64,000 nucleotides of DNA from Alphaproteobacteria bacterium (GCA_016869735.1 VGDL01000006.1:1-64000), one strand, 5' to 3'; positions 17,058-26,888 are shown, numbered from the stretch's first letter. Notes: generated by a model not told the origin, from the sequence alone. Program-made: numbers and translations.

Positions 17058-18239
17058 GTGACGACATCAGGTCCCATGTCCGGCCCTTCCGAATTATCGC
17101 TGACCCTGCATCGCGCCATTGCCGAAATCCCGGCGCATGAATGGGAGGCCTGCGCGGGGGGCGACAATCCTTTCGTCAGCCACGCCTTTCTATTGGCGCT
17201 GGAGGAAAGCGGGAGCGCGGTGGCGGAACGCGGCTGGTTGCCGCAGCACGCTGCCTTGCGTGATGGCGCCGGGCGCTTGCTCGCTTGCGCGCCGGCCTAT
17301 GCCAAATCCCATTCCCAGGGCGAATATGTCTTCGACCATGGCTGGGCCGATGCTTTGGAACGCGCTGGTGGCGACTACTACCCAAAGCTGCAAGTGGCCG
17401 CGCCTTTCAGCCCTGTGCCTGGCCCGCGGCTTTTGCTGCACCCCGAAGCTGGCTTTGGGCCGGATGTTCTGGCTGGCGCGCTGGTGCAGGCTTGCCAAGG
17501 CATCGGCGCATCATCCGTCCACGCCACTTTCTGCACGGAAGCCGAATGGCGCGCCTTGGGTGATGCTGGCTGGCTGCAACGGCTTGGCACGCAATTCCAT
17601 TGGGCCAATCCGGGCTATCGCGATTTCGATGATTTCCTGGGCGCGCTAGCATCGCGCAAGCGCAAGGCCTTGAAGCGCGAAAGGCGCGATGTGCAGGCAG
17701 CGGGGCTGACGCTGAGGACACTGCGCGGGGCAGAAATCACGCCGCGCCATTGGGCAGCCTTTCATCGCTTCTATCGTGCAACCACGGATAAAAAATGGGG
17801 CCGCAGCGCTTATCTCACGCGCAATTTCTGGCCGCTGCTGGGCGAAAGGCTCGACGATCGCGTGCTGCTGATGGTGGCGGAACGGGATGGCGAACCGGTT
17901 GCCGCCGCGCTTAATCTTATCGGGCGCGATGCGATTTATGGCCGCAACTGGGGCGCCATTGTGGATGTGCCGTTTTTGCATTTTGAGCTGTGTTATTACA
18001 TGGCGATGGATTTCGCGATTGCGCATGGCATTCAGCGCGTTGAAGCCGGCGCGCAGGGCGAACACAAAATCCAACGCGGATATCTGCCCGTGCCCACCTA
18101 TTCTGCGCATTGGATCGCGCATCCGGGGCTTTCGCGCGCGGTGGGTGAATTTCTGTCGCGCGAACGTCCGGCAATGGAACGCGAAATGGCGGCACTCGCT
18201 ACACTTTCCCCCTTCCGTCAGGTGGATGAAGGCGCGTGA
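17058..18239 (+). CDS. FemAB-like/GNAT-fold protein (DUF482, peptidogalycan-biosynthesis type)
   Basis: A 393-residue protein (387 if the ATG at 17076 is used) of the PF04339/DUF482 group, a double GNAT fold related to FemAB aminoacyl transferases. Typical segments are NPFVSHAFLLALEESGS, a central FLGALASRKRKALKRERRD, and VEAGAQGEHKIQRGYLPV near the C-terminus. The family is annotated as peptidogalycan biosynthesis or recognition, but its activity is unproven. The start may be the GTG at 17058. Its stop overlaps the GTG start of the EamA gene, forming the head of a coupled cluster. Confidence 0.85.
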   Translation: MTTSGPMSGPSELSLTLHRAIAEIPAHEWEACAGGDNPFVSHAFLLALEESGSAVAERGWLPQHAALRDGAGRLLACAPAYAKSHSQGEYVFDHGWADALERAGGDYYPKLQVAAPFSPVPGPRLLLHPEAGFGPDVLAGALVQACQGIGASSVHATFCTEAEWRALGDAGWLQRLGTQFHWANPGYRDFDDFLGALASRKRKALKRERRDVQAAGLTLRTLRGAEITPRHWAAFHRFYRATTDKKWGRSAYLTRNFWPLLGERLDDRVLLMVAERDGEPVAAALNLIGRDAIYGRNWGAIVDVPFLHFELCYYMAMDFAIAHGIQRVEAGAQGEHKIQRGYLPVPTYSAHWIAHPGLSRAVGEFLSRERPAMEREMAALATLSPFRQVDEGA

Positions 18240-19126
18240 GGCCGGGCGCGCCGCGCATTGCTTATCTGCAATTGGCGGCGTCCATGGCGCTGGTCGGCGC
18301 TAATGTCGCGGTGGCGAAGCTGCTGGCGGAAGCGCTACCCATTCCGATGATTGCTTTTCTGCGCTGCGTTTTGGCGGTGGCCTTGCTTTGGCCGCTGGCG
18401 CGTTTGCTCGAAGCGGCACCGCGACCTGATGGCGTAGTTTTGCGCAACCTGGCCTGGCAGGCGCTATTCGGCACGGTGATCTACAATGCAGGCTTACTGG
18501 CGGGTTTGCGCCTGACATCTGCCTTGGAAGGTGGCCTGGTTTTGGCGAGCCTGCCGGCAGTGGTTGCCTTGGGTAGCGCCTTTTGGCTGCGCGAACGCCT
18601 GACGCCACCGCAATGGATCGCGGTTGGCCTTGCCGGTTTTGGCATGGCCGCGATGACGCTGGCGCGCAGCGGTGACGGGGCCGCGGGGTCGGTCCTTGGC
18701 AATTTGCTGATCTTCGGCGGCGTGATCGGTGAAGCGCTTTACGTGCTGCTCGCGCGACGCATAGCGGGAAGTATTGGCGTAATCACGGCAAGCCTATGGA
18801 TGCAGATATTCTCTGCCCTGATGCTGGCACCCTTTGCCTTGCCGGATATTGGCAGCATCGCGGTGCTGGTTGAGCCGCGCCTTGCGGCGTTGCTGATCTT
18901 CCATAGCGTGACGGCAAGCGTGTTGTGCCTGCTGCTTTGGTATGCGGGGCTGAAGCGCGTGGGGGCAGGGGTTGCCGGCATCTTCACTGCCTTCCTGCCT
19001 GCGACTGCGGCGCTTGTGGCCGTGGTGATCTTGCAGGAAGCTTTCACCGCCATTCACGCCATTGGCTTTGCGCTCATGATGTTGAGCGTTCTCACCGCAA
19101 CCTGGCCGAAAAGGCGAAGCGCATGA
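18236..19126 (+). CDS. EamA/DMT family transporter
   Basis: Inner-membrane metabolite exporter (296 aa, about ten helices) with two EamA repeats; the second begins near residue 150 (LIFGGVIGEALYVLLAR). The GTG start at 18236 overlaps the previous stop (GTGA), and its own stop overlaps the following ATG. Substrates of this family (amino acids, nucleosides, drugs) cannot be predicted. The adjacent nuclease-helicase gene is probably unrelated in function. Confidence 0.88.
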   Translation: MRPGAPRIAYLQLAASMALVGANVAVAKLLAEALPIPMIAFLRCVLAVALLWPLARLLEAAPRPDGVVLRNLAWQALFGTVIYNAGLLAGLRLTSALEGGLVLASLPAVVALGSAFWLRERLTPPQWIAVGLAGFGMAAMTLARSGDGAAGSVLGNLLIFGGVIGEALYVLLARRIAGSIGVITASLWMQIFSALMLAPFALPDIGSIAVLVEPRLAALLIFHSVTASVLCLLLWYAGLKRVGAGVAGIFTAFLPATAALVAVVILQEAFTAIHAIGFALMMLSVLTATWPKRRSA

Positions 19127-21132
19127 GGGCTTGGCTCACGCAAAGCCTTGATGCGTTTCGCCTGCAAACGCCGGCACAAATCGCCGCTTCCTTGGCCTAT
19201 GAACAAGCGGCGCGGTTTGCGGGGCTTGAATTGCAGCAGCGCGATTCCTGGGAAGCCAGCGCGGCGTTATTGCAAAATGCGCTCGCGGAAGGTGACGCTG
19301 CCTGGCATATCTTCATGGAATGCGATCTGCTGCGCCTCGAAAAACGCGCCGACGCCATTTTGCTGACCGATCGTGCGATCTTTGTTCTGGAATTCAAGAT
19401 GGGCGCTCAGAAGCCCGATCTGGCTGATCTGCGCCAGAGCGATAATTACGCCATGGATTTGCATGATTTCCACGCCGGCAGCCGGGGCGTGCCGATCATC
19501 CCGATTCTGGTCGCGCCAGGCGCGCCGCAGCGCGGTCTGGCATTGCCGCTATTCTGGCATGGTGTGGTGCCGGTGATGGTGGCGAATGGTGCGATGTTGC
19601 GGGAGATTATCGCACGCGCGCAGGCAGCCATTCCGCCCCCAGCCCAGGCGATTGACGCCCAGGCTTGGGCGCGTTCTGCCTATCGCCCCGTGCCAAGTGT
19701 GCTGGAAGCGGCGCGGCTTTTGTATCGGCGCAATGCCGTGCCGGATATTGGCGCCACGCGGGCTGATGCGCATAACTTGACCCGCACCACCGATGCCATT
19801 GCGCGCGTGATTGCGAAGGCGCGGGAAGAAGGCGGGCGCTACGTTGTATTCGTCACCGGCATTCCCGGCGCGGGCAAGACGCTTTGCGGTCTTAACTTGG
19901 TTTTTGGCGCGCTGCGGGAAGCGGGCGCCGCCTTCCTTTCCGGCAATGTGCCGCTGGTGACCGTGCTGCGCGAAGCCTTGGCGCGTGATGCCGCCCCCCA
20001 AGGCGGCGCCGCTTTCCAGGTTGCGGAACGCGCCGCGCGCACCGCGCTGCAAAATGTCCATCGCTTCCTGGAACATCATGTGATCCGCGCGGATGAAATC
20101 CCCGAAGCACGCATCATCGTTTTTGATGAAGCGCAGCGCGCCTGGGATCAGGCGCAAGCGACGCGCGATGGCCAACGCCGCAAAAGCCACCTTACCCTGA
20201 GCGAACCAGCGCATACGCTTGAAATCATGGCGCGGCATGATGGCTGGGCGGTGATTGTCGCGCTGATCGGCAATGGGCAGGAAATCAATACCGGTGAGGC
20301 AGGGCTTGCCGAATGGGGCCGCGTGATTGCCGCTGCGCCATCCTGGCGCGCGGTCGCGGCGCCGCGCAGTATCACGGCCGCTGATCCCGCGCAGCGCTTG
20401 GCTGAAGGCGCAGCACCTTGGCTTGCCTTTGATGATTCACTTGATCTGTAAACACCCATTCGTAGTCTTCGAACCAGCCGGGGCACCGAATGGGTTGATG
20501 CGGTATTGCGGGGTAATGCGCCTGCCGCGCGTGCCATCGCGGCAGCGACGCCTGAATTACCCTACTATATTACGCGTGACCCAATCGCTTGGCGCTTAGC
20601 GCTGCGGGCAAGAACGCGCGGTTTGCGCCGCGCCGGGCTGGTTGCTTCCGCCGGTGCGCGGCGATTGCGGGCAGAGGGGCTCGGCGTGCAGGTGCCAGAT
20701 ATCGCCGATTGGTTCCTGAAACGCTGGCCGGATATCCGTTCATCCGAGGCGCTGGAAACCTTCGCCACCGAATATGATTGCCAGGGCTTGGAATTGGATG
20801 TGGTAGGCCTTCCCTGGGGCGGCGATTTTCTCCGCCATGCTGGGCAATGGCGCGCGCGGCGGTTTGTTGGCCATCAATGGCAGATCGTGCGCGGCGCCGA
20901 GGAGCAGCGCTATATCCTGAATACCTACCGCGTGCTGCTGACGCGTGCGCGCTATGAGACAATCATCTGGATTCCGCCTGGTTCGGCCGCCGATGATCCC
21001 TTCCATGATGTCACCCGCCCCGCGGCCGAGATGGATGCGCTGGCTGATTTCCTGATCGCCTCTGGCGCACAACCTCTTGAAGCCCTATCCAAAGAATTAG
21101 AACCCGCGCCCGAGCTGGCGCAGCTTTTATGA
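19123..21132 (+). pseudogene. Nuclease-helicase (DUF2075) gene interrupted by an in-frame TAA
   Basis: A 670-codon frame encoding an N-terminal PD-(D/E)xK-like nuclease domain (Asp77 in RADAIL, Glu90 and Lys92 in LEFK) and a DUF2075 superfamily-1-type ATPase/helicase. Walker A GIPGAGKT is at 246-253, Walker B IIVFDEAQ near 332, and the late motifs SAGARRLRAEGLG, CQGLELD and TYRVLLTRAR are in the second part. A TAA at 20449-20451 (codon 443) cuts the frame, but the same frame continues directly (TPIRSLRTSRGTEWVDAV) to a stop at 21132. In relatives a serine commonly sits here, and TCA to TAA is a single change. The product is probably truncated and inactive unless the stop is read through. The start overlaps the EamA stop (ATGA). 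Confidence 0.8.
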
Positions 21133-21139
21133 GGGCACC

Positions 21140-22009
21140 ATGCGCGCCTTGATCCTTTTGGCTTTGCTTTTTTTGGCGCTGCCCGCCCAGGCACAGGAAC
21201 TCAAGATAGCCGCTTGGAATATCGCCTGGCTCACCACCAAGCCCGCCGGCCATCCCGATTTGCCGCGCGATCTGACCACCAGGACCGAACAGGATTTCGC
21301 CCGGCTGCGCGCCTATGCTGAACGGCTGGCCGCAGATGTGATTGCGCTGCAGGAAGTGGATGGCCCCTTGGCCGCGGCGCGCGTTTTTGATGCCACAGCC
21401 TATGATTTTCACTTCCCGGCGGAAAATGACATCCAGCGTGCCGGCTTTGCCTGGCGCAAGGGGCTTCATGTCACACGCAATCCTGACCTCATGGCGCTTG
21501 ACTTGCGCCCCACCGCGCGGCGTTCCTTGCGGCGCGGTGCGGATATCACGGTCCATGGCGCCAATGCCGCGCGGCTGCGGCTGCTGTCCATTCATTTGGA
21601 CGGAGGATGTTCACAAGGTTCCGTGCGTGAACCCAATAGCAGCGATTGCCAGAACCTGGGCAGGCAGGCGCAAATCCTGGCGGAATGGATCACCGAACGG
21701 CGCCGCGAAAACATGCCTTTTTTGATCCTGGGCGATTTCAATCGGCGTTTTTCGCGTGAAGACGACATGCTTCCCATACTTAGTGCTGCATCACCCATGC
21801 GCCGCGCCACAGAAGGCTTTTCCAATCCGTGTTGGCGCCGCGATGGCCAGGGGCGCGCCTTTATTGACCATATTCTGCTTGGGCTAGGTGCTTCGGATTG
21901 GCTGATCAAGGATAGTTTTCGCGTATTTTCCTATACTGAACGCGATCCCGCACTGCGTGATGTGATCAGCGACCATTGCCCAATCTCGGTACGGCTGCGC
22001 CTGCCCTAA
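21140..22009 (+). CDS. Exported endonuclease/exonuclease/phosphatase family protein
   Basis: A 289-residue secreted or periplasmic hydrolase of the EEP (DNase I-like) fold. The signal peptide is about 1-19 (AQA-Q). Active-site motifs are AAWNIAWL with the metal-binding Asn, IALQEVDG with the catalytic Glu, LSIHLDGGC, LGDFNRRFS with Asp/Asn, and the terminal ISDHCPISV with Asp-His. It could cleave DNA, RNA or phosphoesters outside the cytoplasm. It begins seven bases after the nuclease-helicase frame. Confidence 0.87.
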   Translation: MRALILLALLFLALPAQAQELKIAAWNIAWLTTKPAGHPDLPRDLTTRTEQDFARLRAYAERLAADVIALQEVDGPLAAARVFDATAYDFHFPAENDIQRAGFAWRKGLHVTRNPDLMALDLRPTARRSLRRGADITVHGANAARLRLLSIHLDGGCSQGSVREPNSSDCQNLGRQAQILAEWITERRRENMPFLILGDFNRRFSREDDMLPILSAASPMRRATEGFSNPCWRRDGQGRAFIDHILLGLGASDWLIKDSFRVFSYTERDPALRDVISDHCPISVRLRLP

Positions 22010-22054
22010 AGCCCCCCTATGGGCGGGGCGCGGCGCCCGTGCCATGTTCCCCGC

Positions 22055-23290
22055 ATGTCGCTTTTCACCCGTATCACTCTGCCGCTGGCCGCGATCAATT
22101 TCATCAACCAGGCCAATCGATCTTTGGTCGCGGTGATTGGGCCTTTCCTCGCGCTTGAATTCGGCCTGACGGCGGCGGAGCTTGGCTTGCTCGCTGCCTG
22201 TTTCTTCGCCAGCTACGCCATGGCGCAATTGCCGATCGGTCTTGCATTGGATTTGAAAGGCCCGCGGCGTGTGCAGACGACATTGGCGCTGATTGCGGCC
22301 GCAGGTTTTGCCATCAGCGCCTTGTCGTCCGATGTGTTGATGTTGGCAGTGGGGCGCTGCGTTGCGGGTGTGGGTGTGGCGGCGGGGCTGATGGCCATGC
22401 TGAAGGCCAATACGCAATGGTATCCGAAGGAACGCGTCGCAGCGGTCACGGGTGCTGGTCTATTCTTCGCGTCCATGGGTGGGCTTGCCGCCACCATGCC
22501 AGTGCAATGGGCGCTGCCCTTCATTGGTTGGCGCGGTGTTTTCGCGGTGCTGTCCGCGCTCGCCATCCTGGTTTCGGCTTGGGTCTGGTTTTCGGTGCCC
22601 TATGCGCCGCCCGGTGTCGCGCCCGCGCCGCGCCGCAGCTTGCGCCAGGAAATCGGCGAATATGGGCGCATCTTCAAGGACCCGGTGTTTCTGCGTTTGG
22701 TGCCGACGGTTGGCATGCTCTCCACGCTCAATTTCACCTATCAGGGGCTTTGGGCTGGGCCGTGGCTGCGCGATGTTGGCGGTTTGGATGATGGCATACG
22801 GGCGGCCGCCTTGCTGATCTACGCGCTTGGCATGATGCTTGGCAGTCTGTTCACGGGGCAGGCAGCGTCCTTCGCGCAAACGCGCGGTTTTTCGCCCATG
22901 TTGATGCCCTATATCGGTGTCGCTGGCTGTCTTTTCGCGCAGGCCATGCTCATGCTGGCGCCAAGCAATTTCTGGATCATGGCCTTTCTCTGGTTTCTCT
23001 TTTCCTTCTCAGGTTCGGTTGGGCCGGCGGGCTATGCCGCAATCGCGCAAGGCTTTCCGCCGGCGCTCGCGGGGCGTGTTTCGACAGCCATCAATTTTCT
23101 GATGCTCTGCGTCGTTTTCTTGTTCCAGACGGGCATTGGTGCCATCCTTGATCTTTGGCCGCGCACTGCAACAGGCGGCTGGGCGCCTGAGGGTTACGTT
23201 TGGGCGCTTGGCATGACATTCTCTGTCCAATTGGCGGCGGCACTCTGGATTTTCCTGCCCTGGTGGCAACCACGAAAGGAACCCGCGTAA
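22055..23290 (+). CDS. MFS transporter (12 helices)
   Basis: Major facilitator superfamily permease (411 aa). The ATG at 22055 starts just before helix 1 (ITLPLAAINFINQANRS); an upstream start at 22019 would add a tail not typical of the family. The loop 2-3 motif is the weak DLKGPRRVQ. The organisation resembles nitrate/oxalate or hexuronate-type carriers, but the substrate is not predictable. Its stop overlaps the ppk2 start (TAATG). Confidence 0.88.
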   Translation: MSLFTRITLPLAAINFINQANRSLVAVIGPFLALEFGLTAAELGLLAACFFASYAMAQLPIGLALDLKGPRRVQTTLALIAAAGFAISALSSDVLMLAVGRCVAGVGVAAGLMAMLKANTQWYPKERVAAVTGAGLFFASMGGLAATMPVQWALPFIGWRGVFAVLSALAILVSAWVWFSVPYAPPGVAPAPRRSLRQEIGEYGRIFKDPVFLRLVPTVGMLSTLNFTYQGLWAGPWLRDVGGLDDGIRAAALLIYALGMMLGSLFTGQAASFAQTRGFSPMLMPYIGVAGCLFAQAMLMLAPSNFWIMAFLWFLFSFSGSVGPAGYAAIAQGFPPALAGRVSTAINFLMLCVVFLFQTGIGAILDLWPRTATGGWAPEGYVWALGMTFSVQLAAALWIFLPWWQPRKEPA

Positions 23291-24168
23291 TGGAGAAAAG
23301 AGCAACAAGAATCCTGGATCGCTACCGCGTGACGAAGGGGCGCGGTTTCCGCCTGAAGGATTATGACCCAGGTGATACTGCCGGGCTTGATATGGAAAAA
23401 ACCACTGCCGGGGTGTTTTTGCAGCAGGGTATCGAACGGCTCGCGCTCTTGCAGGATAAGCTTTATGCACAGGATCGCTGGTCGGTGCTTTGCATCTTTC
23501 AGGCGATGGATGCGGCTGGCAAGGACGGTGCCATCAAGCATGTGTTTTCCGGCGTCAACCCGCAGGGCTGCCAGGTGCATTCATTCAAGGCGCCGGGTCC
23601 GATGGAATTGGACCATGATTTCCTGTGGCGCCATTCCATTGCGCTGCCGGAAAGGGGCCGCATCGGCATCCATAACCGTTCCTGGTATGAGGAAGCGCTG
23701 GTGCTGCGCGTGCATCCGAAATTCCTCGCGCGTCAAAAATTGCCGCCATCACTGATCGGCAAAAGAATCTGGGATGAAAGACTGGAAGATATCGCAGCCT
23801 ATGAACGCTATCTGGCGCGCCAAGGCACAGTGGTGCTGAAATTCTTCCTGAATGTGAGTGAGGATGAGCAGAAAAAGCGCTTCCTGTCCCGCATTGAGGA
23901 GCCTGAGAAGAACTGGAAATTCTCAGCCAATGATGTCGCGGAACGCGGCCATTGGGATGATTATATGAAGGCCTATCAGGCCGCGATCAGCGCGACAGCC
24001 GCGCCGCACGCGCCCTGGTTCGTGGTGCCGGCGGATGCCAAGTGGTTCACGCGCCTGGTGGTGGTGGTGGCGATCATTGAAGCGCTTGAAAAGCTTGACC
24101 TGCATTACCCTATCGTCACCAAGGAACAGCGCGCCGCCCTTGCGGTTGCCAAGAAGCGTTTGGGATAG
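23290..24168 (+). CDS. ppk2: Polyphosphate kinase 2 family protein
   Basis: Transfers phosphate between polyphosphate and nucleotides (292 aa). Walker A is MDAAGKDG (73-80), followed by HVFSGVNPQGCQVHSFK, LDHDFLWR, ERGRIGIHNRSWYEE (near 121-135) and the lid segment with KKRFLSR. This pattern is closest to class III PPK2 enzymes, which use polyphosphate to phosphorylate AMP and ADP; class assignment by eye is tentative. It overlaps the MFS stop (TAATG) and is convergent with the AhpD-like gene, with only three bases between them. Confidence 0.92.
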   Translation: MEKRATRILDRYRVTKGRGFRLKDYDPGDTAGLDMEKTTAGVFLQQGIERLALLQDKLYAQDRWSVLCIFQAMDAAGKDGAIKHVFSGVNPQGCQVHSFKAPGPMELDHDFLWRHSIALPERGRIGIHNRSWYEEALVLRVHPKFLARQKLPPSLIGKRIWDERLEDIAAYERYLARQGTVVLKFFLNVSEDEQKKRFLSRIEEPEKNWKFSANDVAERGHWDDYMKAYQAAISATAAPHAPWFVVPADAKWFTRLVVVVAIIEALEKLDLHYPIVTKEQRAALAVAKKRLG

Positions 24169-24171
24169 AAA

Positions 24172-24510
24172 CTACTCTCCCACCGCATCCAGCACATGCA
24201 GAGCATAGGTATAGGCCGCGCCGGCATTGAGCGCGATGGCAACGCCAAGCGCTTCGGCAATTTCTTCCTTTGTGGCGCCGGCGGCCTTGGCCTTGCGCGC
24301 ATGGGCATCAATGCAGCCATCGCATTTCGTGGTGATGGCAACTGCAAGGGCGATGAATTCGCGCGTCTTGGCATCCAGATGCCTGGTTTGCGCGGCACCG
24401 TTTGAAAGGGCCACAAAACCCTTGACGATTTCGGGGTGCAATTGCCCCAATTCCTTGCCGCGTGCTTTCAGCCCCGCGCCATATTCAGCCCAATTCTTCA
24501 CTTCGGTCAT
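24172..24510 (-). CDS. AhpD-like carboxymuconolactone decarboxylase family protein
   Basis: A 112-residue alkylhydroperoxidase-like protein. The full AhpD signature E-x11-CxxC-x3-H is present (E in REFIALAV, then CDGCIDAH), so a thiol peroxidase or disulfide-exchange role is likely, unlike the CxxC-free homologue at 9294. The ATG at 24510 is preferred because a GGGGATC ribosome site lies just upstream; a TTG at 24528 would place that site inside the gene. It is 14 bases downstream of the TPR gene on the same strand. Confidence 0.87.
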   Translation of the reverse strand: MTEVKNWAEYGAGLKARGKELGQLHPEIVKGFVALSNGAAQTRHLDAKTREFIALAVAITTKCDGCIDAHARKAKAAGATKEEIAEALGVAIALNAGAAYTYALHVLDAVGE

Positions 24511-24524
24511 GGCTTGATCCCCTT

Positions 24525-25874
24525 TCAATGCATTACGGCAGCAGCAGCGCTGGCATAGCCAACACGGCGTTCGGGCGGGACGGGATGGCGCCCGGCCACG
24601 CGTTCCAACAACAGGCGCGCATCGGCCAGCATGCCGGCCTTCATCGTCGCATCCAGAAAAAGCTGTTCCAGCACATCCTGCTGCGCATGGCTGCCGCCCA
24701 TGCGGTGCATCACGCCAATCGCCGGGCGCATCACCGCCACCGCGCGGGCATGATCACCGCGCCCATGCGCCAGCACAGCCTCACACACCGGCAGCGCCGC
24801 ATCACGCAGAATGGGTGCCAGAGTGCCGCCCGCGGCAATCGCATCACGTATCCCATCCAATAGCCGCGCTGCTGCTTGGAAGCGCCCGGTCGCCACCAGC
24901 GCCATCATCCAATGCGGCTGGGTAAAGGCGGAAAGGCAATCACCAGTCCGCGCTTCCGCCTTGTCTGCCAATTCTTCCCAACGCGCGCCCACATTCACGC
25001 CCTGGCGTTGCAGGCGAAACAGCATGGAAGCAGCGTTCTGTACATCAATATACAAATCAGGTGCGGCTTCCGTCAGTGGGCTTTTCAGGTTGCGAAAGCC
25101 CTTGTCGTAAAGCGCCAGCACCTCTTCGGATTCCGCGCGTTCCAGATGATACATCGCGCGATGCCACCACAAATGATGCGCGAGGTTGGAAGCGCCTTCC
25201 CAATGCGTCTCGAGCCCCGCGAGCCAGGCAATGCCTTCCCCACGCCGGCCCTGCATTTCCATCACATGCGCCACCGCATGCGCGGCCCATAAATCGCCGG
25301 GGTCAAGGTCAATCGCCGCGCGGCCGCTTTCTTCCGCCACCTGGTAATTGCCGCATTCCTCATGCGCGAAGCAGCGGCAGGCAAGGATACTGCCAAAGGC
25401 GGGCATGGCTGCCGTCCATTGCGGATAAACACCATCCACCACGCGCTGCATCACGCCCACGCGCCCCAGCCAAAAGGCGTTGAAATGATGCAGGCGAAAC
25501 GCGAGGATATCATGCGGGTGTTCGCGCAAAATCGCCTCCCACCCTGCCAGTGCCTTGTCCAAATCACCTGCGGCCCAGGCAGTCACGGCGGCAGCATGGG
25601 CGGCTTCGCGCGCGCTGGTTTTGGCGGCAAGGCGGGTTGCGGTTGCGGCGGCTTCGCGCGCGGCGGGCAGCAGTGCCGCCTTATAGCCAAGCAGCGTGAA
25701 GGCTGATTGCAGCACGCTGGCCATCGGCATCTCGCCATCCGCTTCCAGCAGCGCCTTCATCCGCGCTGGCGTATCGGCGCGATATTTCAGATAGCCCGTC
25801 ACCACATGATCATAGGCGCGCGTTGCGGCATCCGATGCGCTGGTGATGGCAAGGCCGTGCTGATCCTGGGGCAT
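24525..25874 (-). CDS. Tetratricopeptide repeat protein, TTC38 family
   Basis: A 449-residue helical repeat protein like the TTC38 group. A YLKYRADTPARMKALLEAD segment near the N-terminus is followed by TPR-like helix pairs (DLDKALAGWEAILREHP, VAEESGRAAIDLDPGDLWAAHAVAHVMEMQGR) and the conserved HHLWWHRAMYHLE. It has no signal peptide, so it is presumably cytoplasmic. The ATG at 25874 has a GGAG site; the upstream frame to 25946 is less likely. Function unknown; the family is conserved from bacteria to man. It is divergent from the second RidA gene across 87 bases. Confidence 0.85.
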   Translation of the reverse strand: MPQDQHGLAITSASDAATRAYDHVVTGYLKYRADTPARMKALLEADGEMPMASVLQSAFTLLGYKAALLPAAREAAATATRLAAKTSAREAAHAAAVTAWAAGDLDKALAGWEAILREHPHDILAFRLHHFNAFWLGRVGVMQRVVDGVYPQWTAAMPAFGSILACRCFAHEECGNYQVAEESGRAAIDLDPGDLWAAHAVAHVMEMQGRRGEGIAWLAGLETHWEGASNLAHHLWWHRAMYHLERAESEEVLALYDKGFRNLKSPLTEAAPDLYIDVQNAASMLFRLQRQGVNVGARWEELADKAEARTGDCLSAFTQPHWMMALVATGRFQAAARLLDGIRDAIAAGGTLAPILRDAALPVCEAVLAHGRGDHARAVAVMRPAIGVMHRMGGSHAQQDVLEQLFLDATMKAGMLADARLLLERVAGRHPVPPERRVGYASAAAAVMH

Positions 25875-25961
25875 AACGACACTCCGATATTCCGGCCCAA
25901 AGCTTGCCAGCCTTCGCCAAGCCGTGTCGAGTATCCGCACCCACAAGAGCAGGAGAGACCA

Positions 25962-26429
25962 ATGTCCGAAGACACCCCCGAAGCCCGCCTTGCTGCGCTT
26001 GGCCTGGTGCTGCCGCCAGCGCCTAAGCCGCTTGGCACCTATGTGCCCTTCCGGCGTGATGGCAACATCATCTATTTGTCAGGCCAGGGTCCGCGCGATG
26101 CGGAAGGCAAACTGATCAGCGGCAAGGTGCCCACCGAAGTCAGCATTGATGAAGCCTATCAACTCGCGCGGCGCGTTGGGCTTTCCTTGCTGTCAGTCGC
26201 GGCATCGGCTGCCGGCGGGCTTTCTCACCTGCGCGCGCTGAAAGTGCTTGGCATGGTGAATGCGGTGCCGGAGTTTCGCGAACACCCACGCATCATCAAT
26301 GGCTGTTCTGATCTTTTTGTCGCAGTGCTTGGCGATAACGGCCAGCATGCGCGTTCCGCCGTTGGCTTTGGCAGCCTGCCCAATCAAATCCCGGTCGAGA
26401 TCGAGGCGATTTTCCGCGTGCTGGACTGA
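25962..26429 (+). CDS. RidA family protein, paralogue 2
   Basis: A 155-residue member of the same long RidA subtype as the protein at 16566: ARLAALGLVLPP, YVPFRRDGNIIYLSGQGP, SHLRALKVLGMVN and HARSAVGFGSLPNQIPVEIE. The Arg in HARS is the candidate catalytic residue. The ATG at 25962 follows AGGAGAGACCA. The two paralogues share layout but little identity outside motifs, so the duplication is old. It converges on dut with six bases between stops. Confidence 0.88.
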   Translation: MSEDTPEARLAALGLVLPPAPKPLGTYVPFRRDGNIIYLSGQGPRDAEGKLISGKVPTEVSIDEAYQLARRVGLSLLSVAASAAGGLSHLRALKVLGMVNAVPEFREHPRIINGCSDLFVAVLGDNGQHARSAVGFGSLPNQIPVEIEAIFRVLD

Positions 26430-26435
26430 AACAAA

Positions 26436-26888
26436 TCAAGCCTTGGTGCCGGTGCTGCCGAAACCGCCCGCCCCGCGTGCGGTCTCAGGCAGTTCGGCCA
26501 CTTCGCGCCATACGCCGCGCGTCACCGGCGCCAGCACGGCTTGCGCGATGCGCATGCCGCGTTCCACCGTGAAGGGCGCATTCCCCGCATTCAACAGGAT
26601 CACGCCCAATTCGCCGCGATAATCCTCATCTATCGTGCCGGGGCTATTGGGCAACGTAATGCCGTTTTTCAGCGCCAAGCCGGAACGCGGCCGCACCTGA
26701 ATTTCATACCCCGCCGGGATCGCCATTTTCAGGCCCGTTGGAATCAGCGCACGGCCCCCGGGCGGGATCACCACCGGCGCGCTGATGGCGGCCAGCAAAT
26801 CCATCCCCGCGGCACCTTCCGTCGCATAGCTTGGCAGCGGCAAATCCGCGCCATGGGGCAGGCGTATCACGGCGATTTCGGGGGTCAT
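26436..26888 (-). CDS. dut: dUTP diphosphatase
   Basis: Hydrolyses dUTP to dUMP and pyrophosphate, preventing uracil incorporation into DNA and supplying dTMP synthesis (150 aa, typical trimeric dUTPase). All five motifs are visible: [29 protein letters not shown] with the catalytic Asp, [10 protein letters not shown], and the flexible [10 protein letters not shown] tail. It overlaps the coaBC stop by four bases (ATGA), a common alphaproteobacterial pairing. Confidence 0.96.
   Translation of the reverse strand: MTPEIAVIRLPHGADLPLPSYATEGAAGMDLLAAISAPVVIPPGGRALIPTGLKMAIPAGYEIQVRPRSGLALKNGITLPNSPGTIDEDYRGELGVILLNAGNAPFTVERGMRIAQAVLAPVTRGVWREVAELPETARGAGGFGSTGTKA

Noticed and set aside
20506-21132. 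Separate gene starting at a TTG after the TAA
   Set aside because: It is in the same frame as the upstream 442 codons and continues the DUF2075 domain directly; better described as the second part of one interrupted gene.
22011-22029. GCCCC...GGGGC hairpin as terminator of the EEP nuclease gene
   Set aside because: Only five paired bases with several alternative pairings and no T run.
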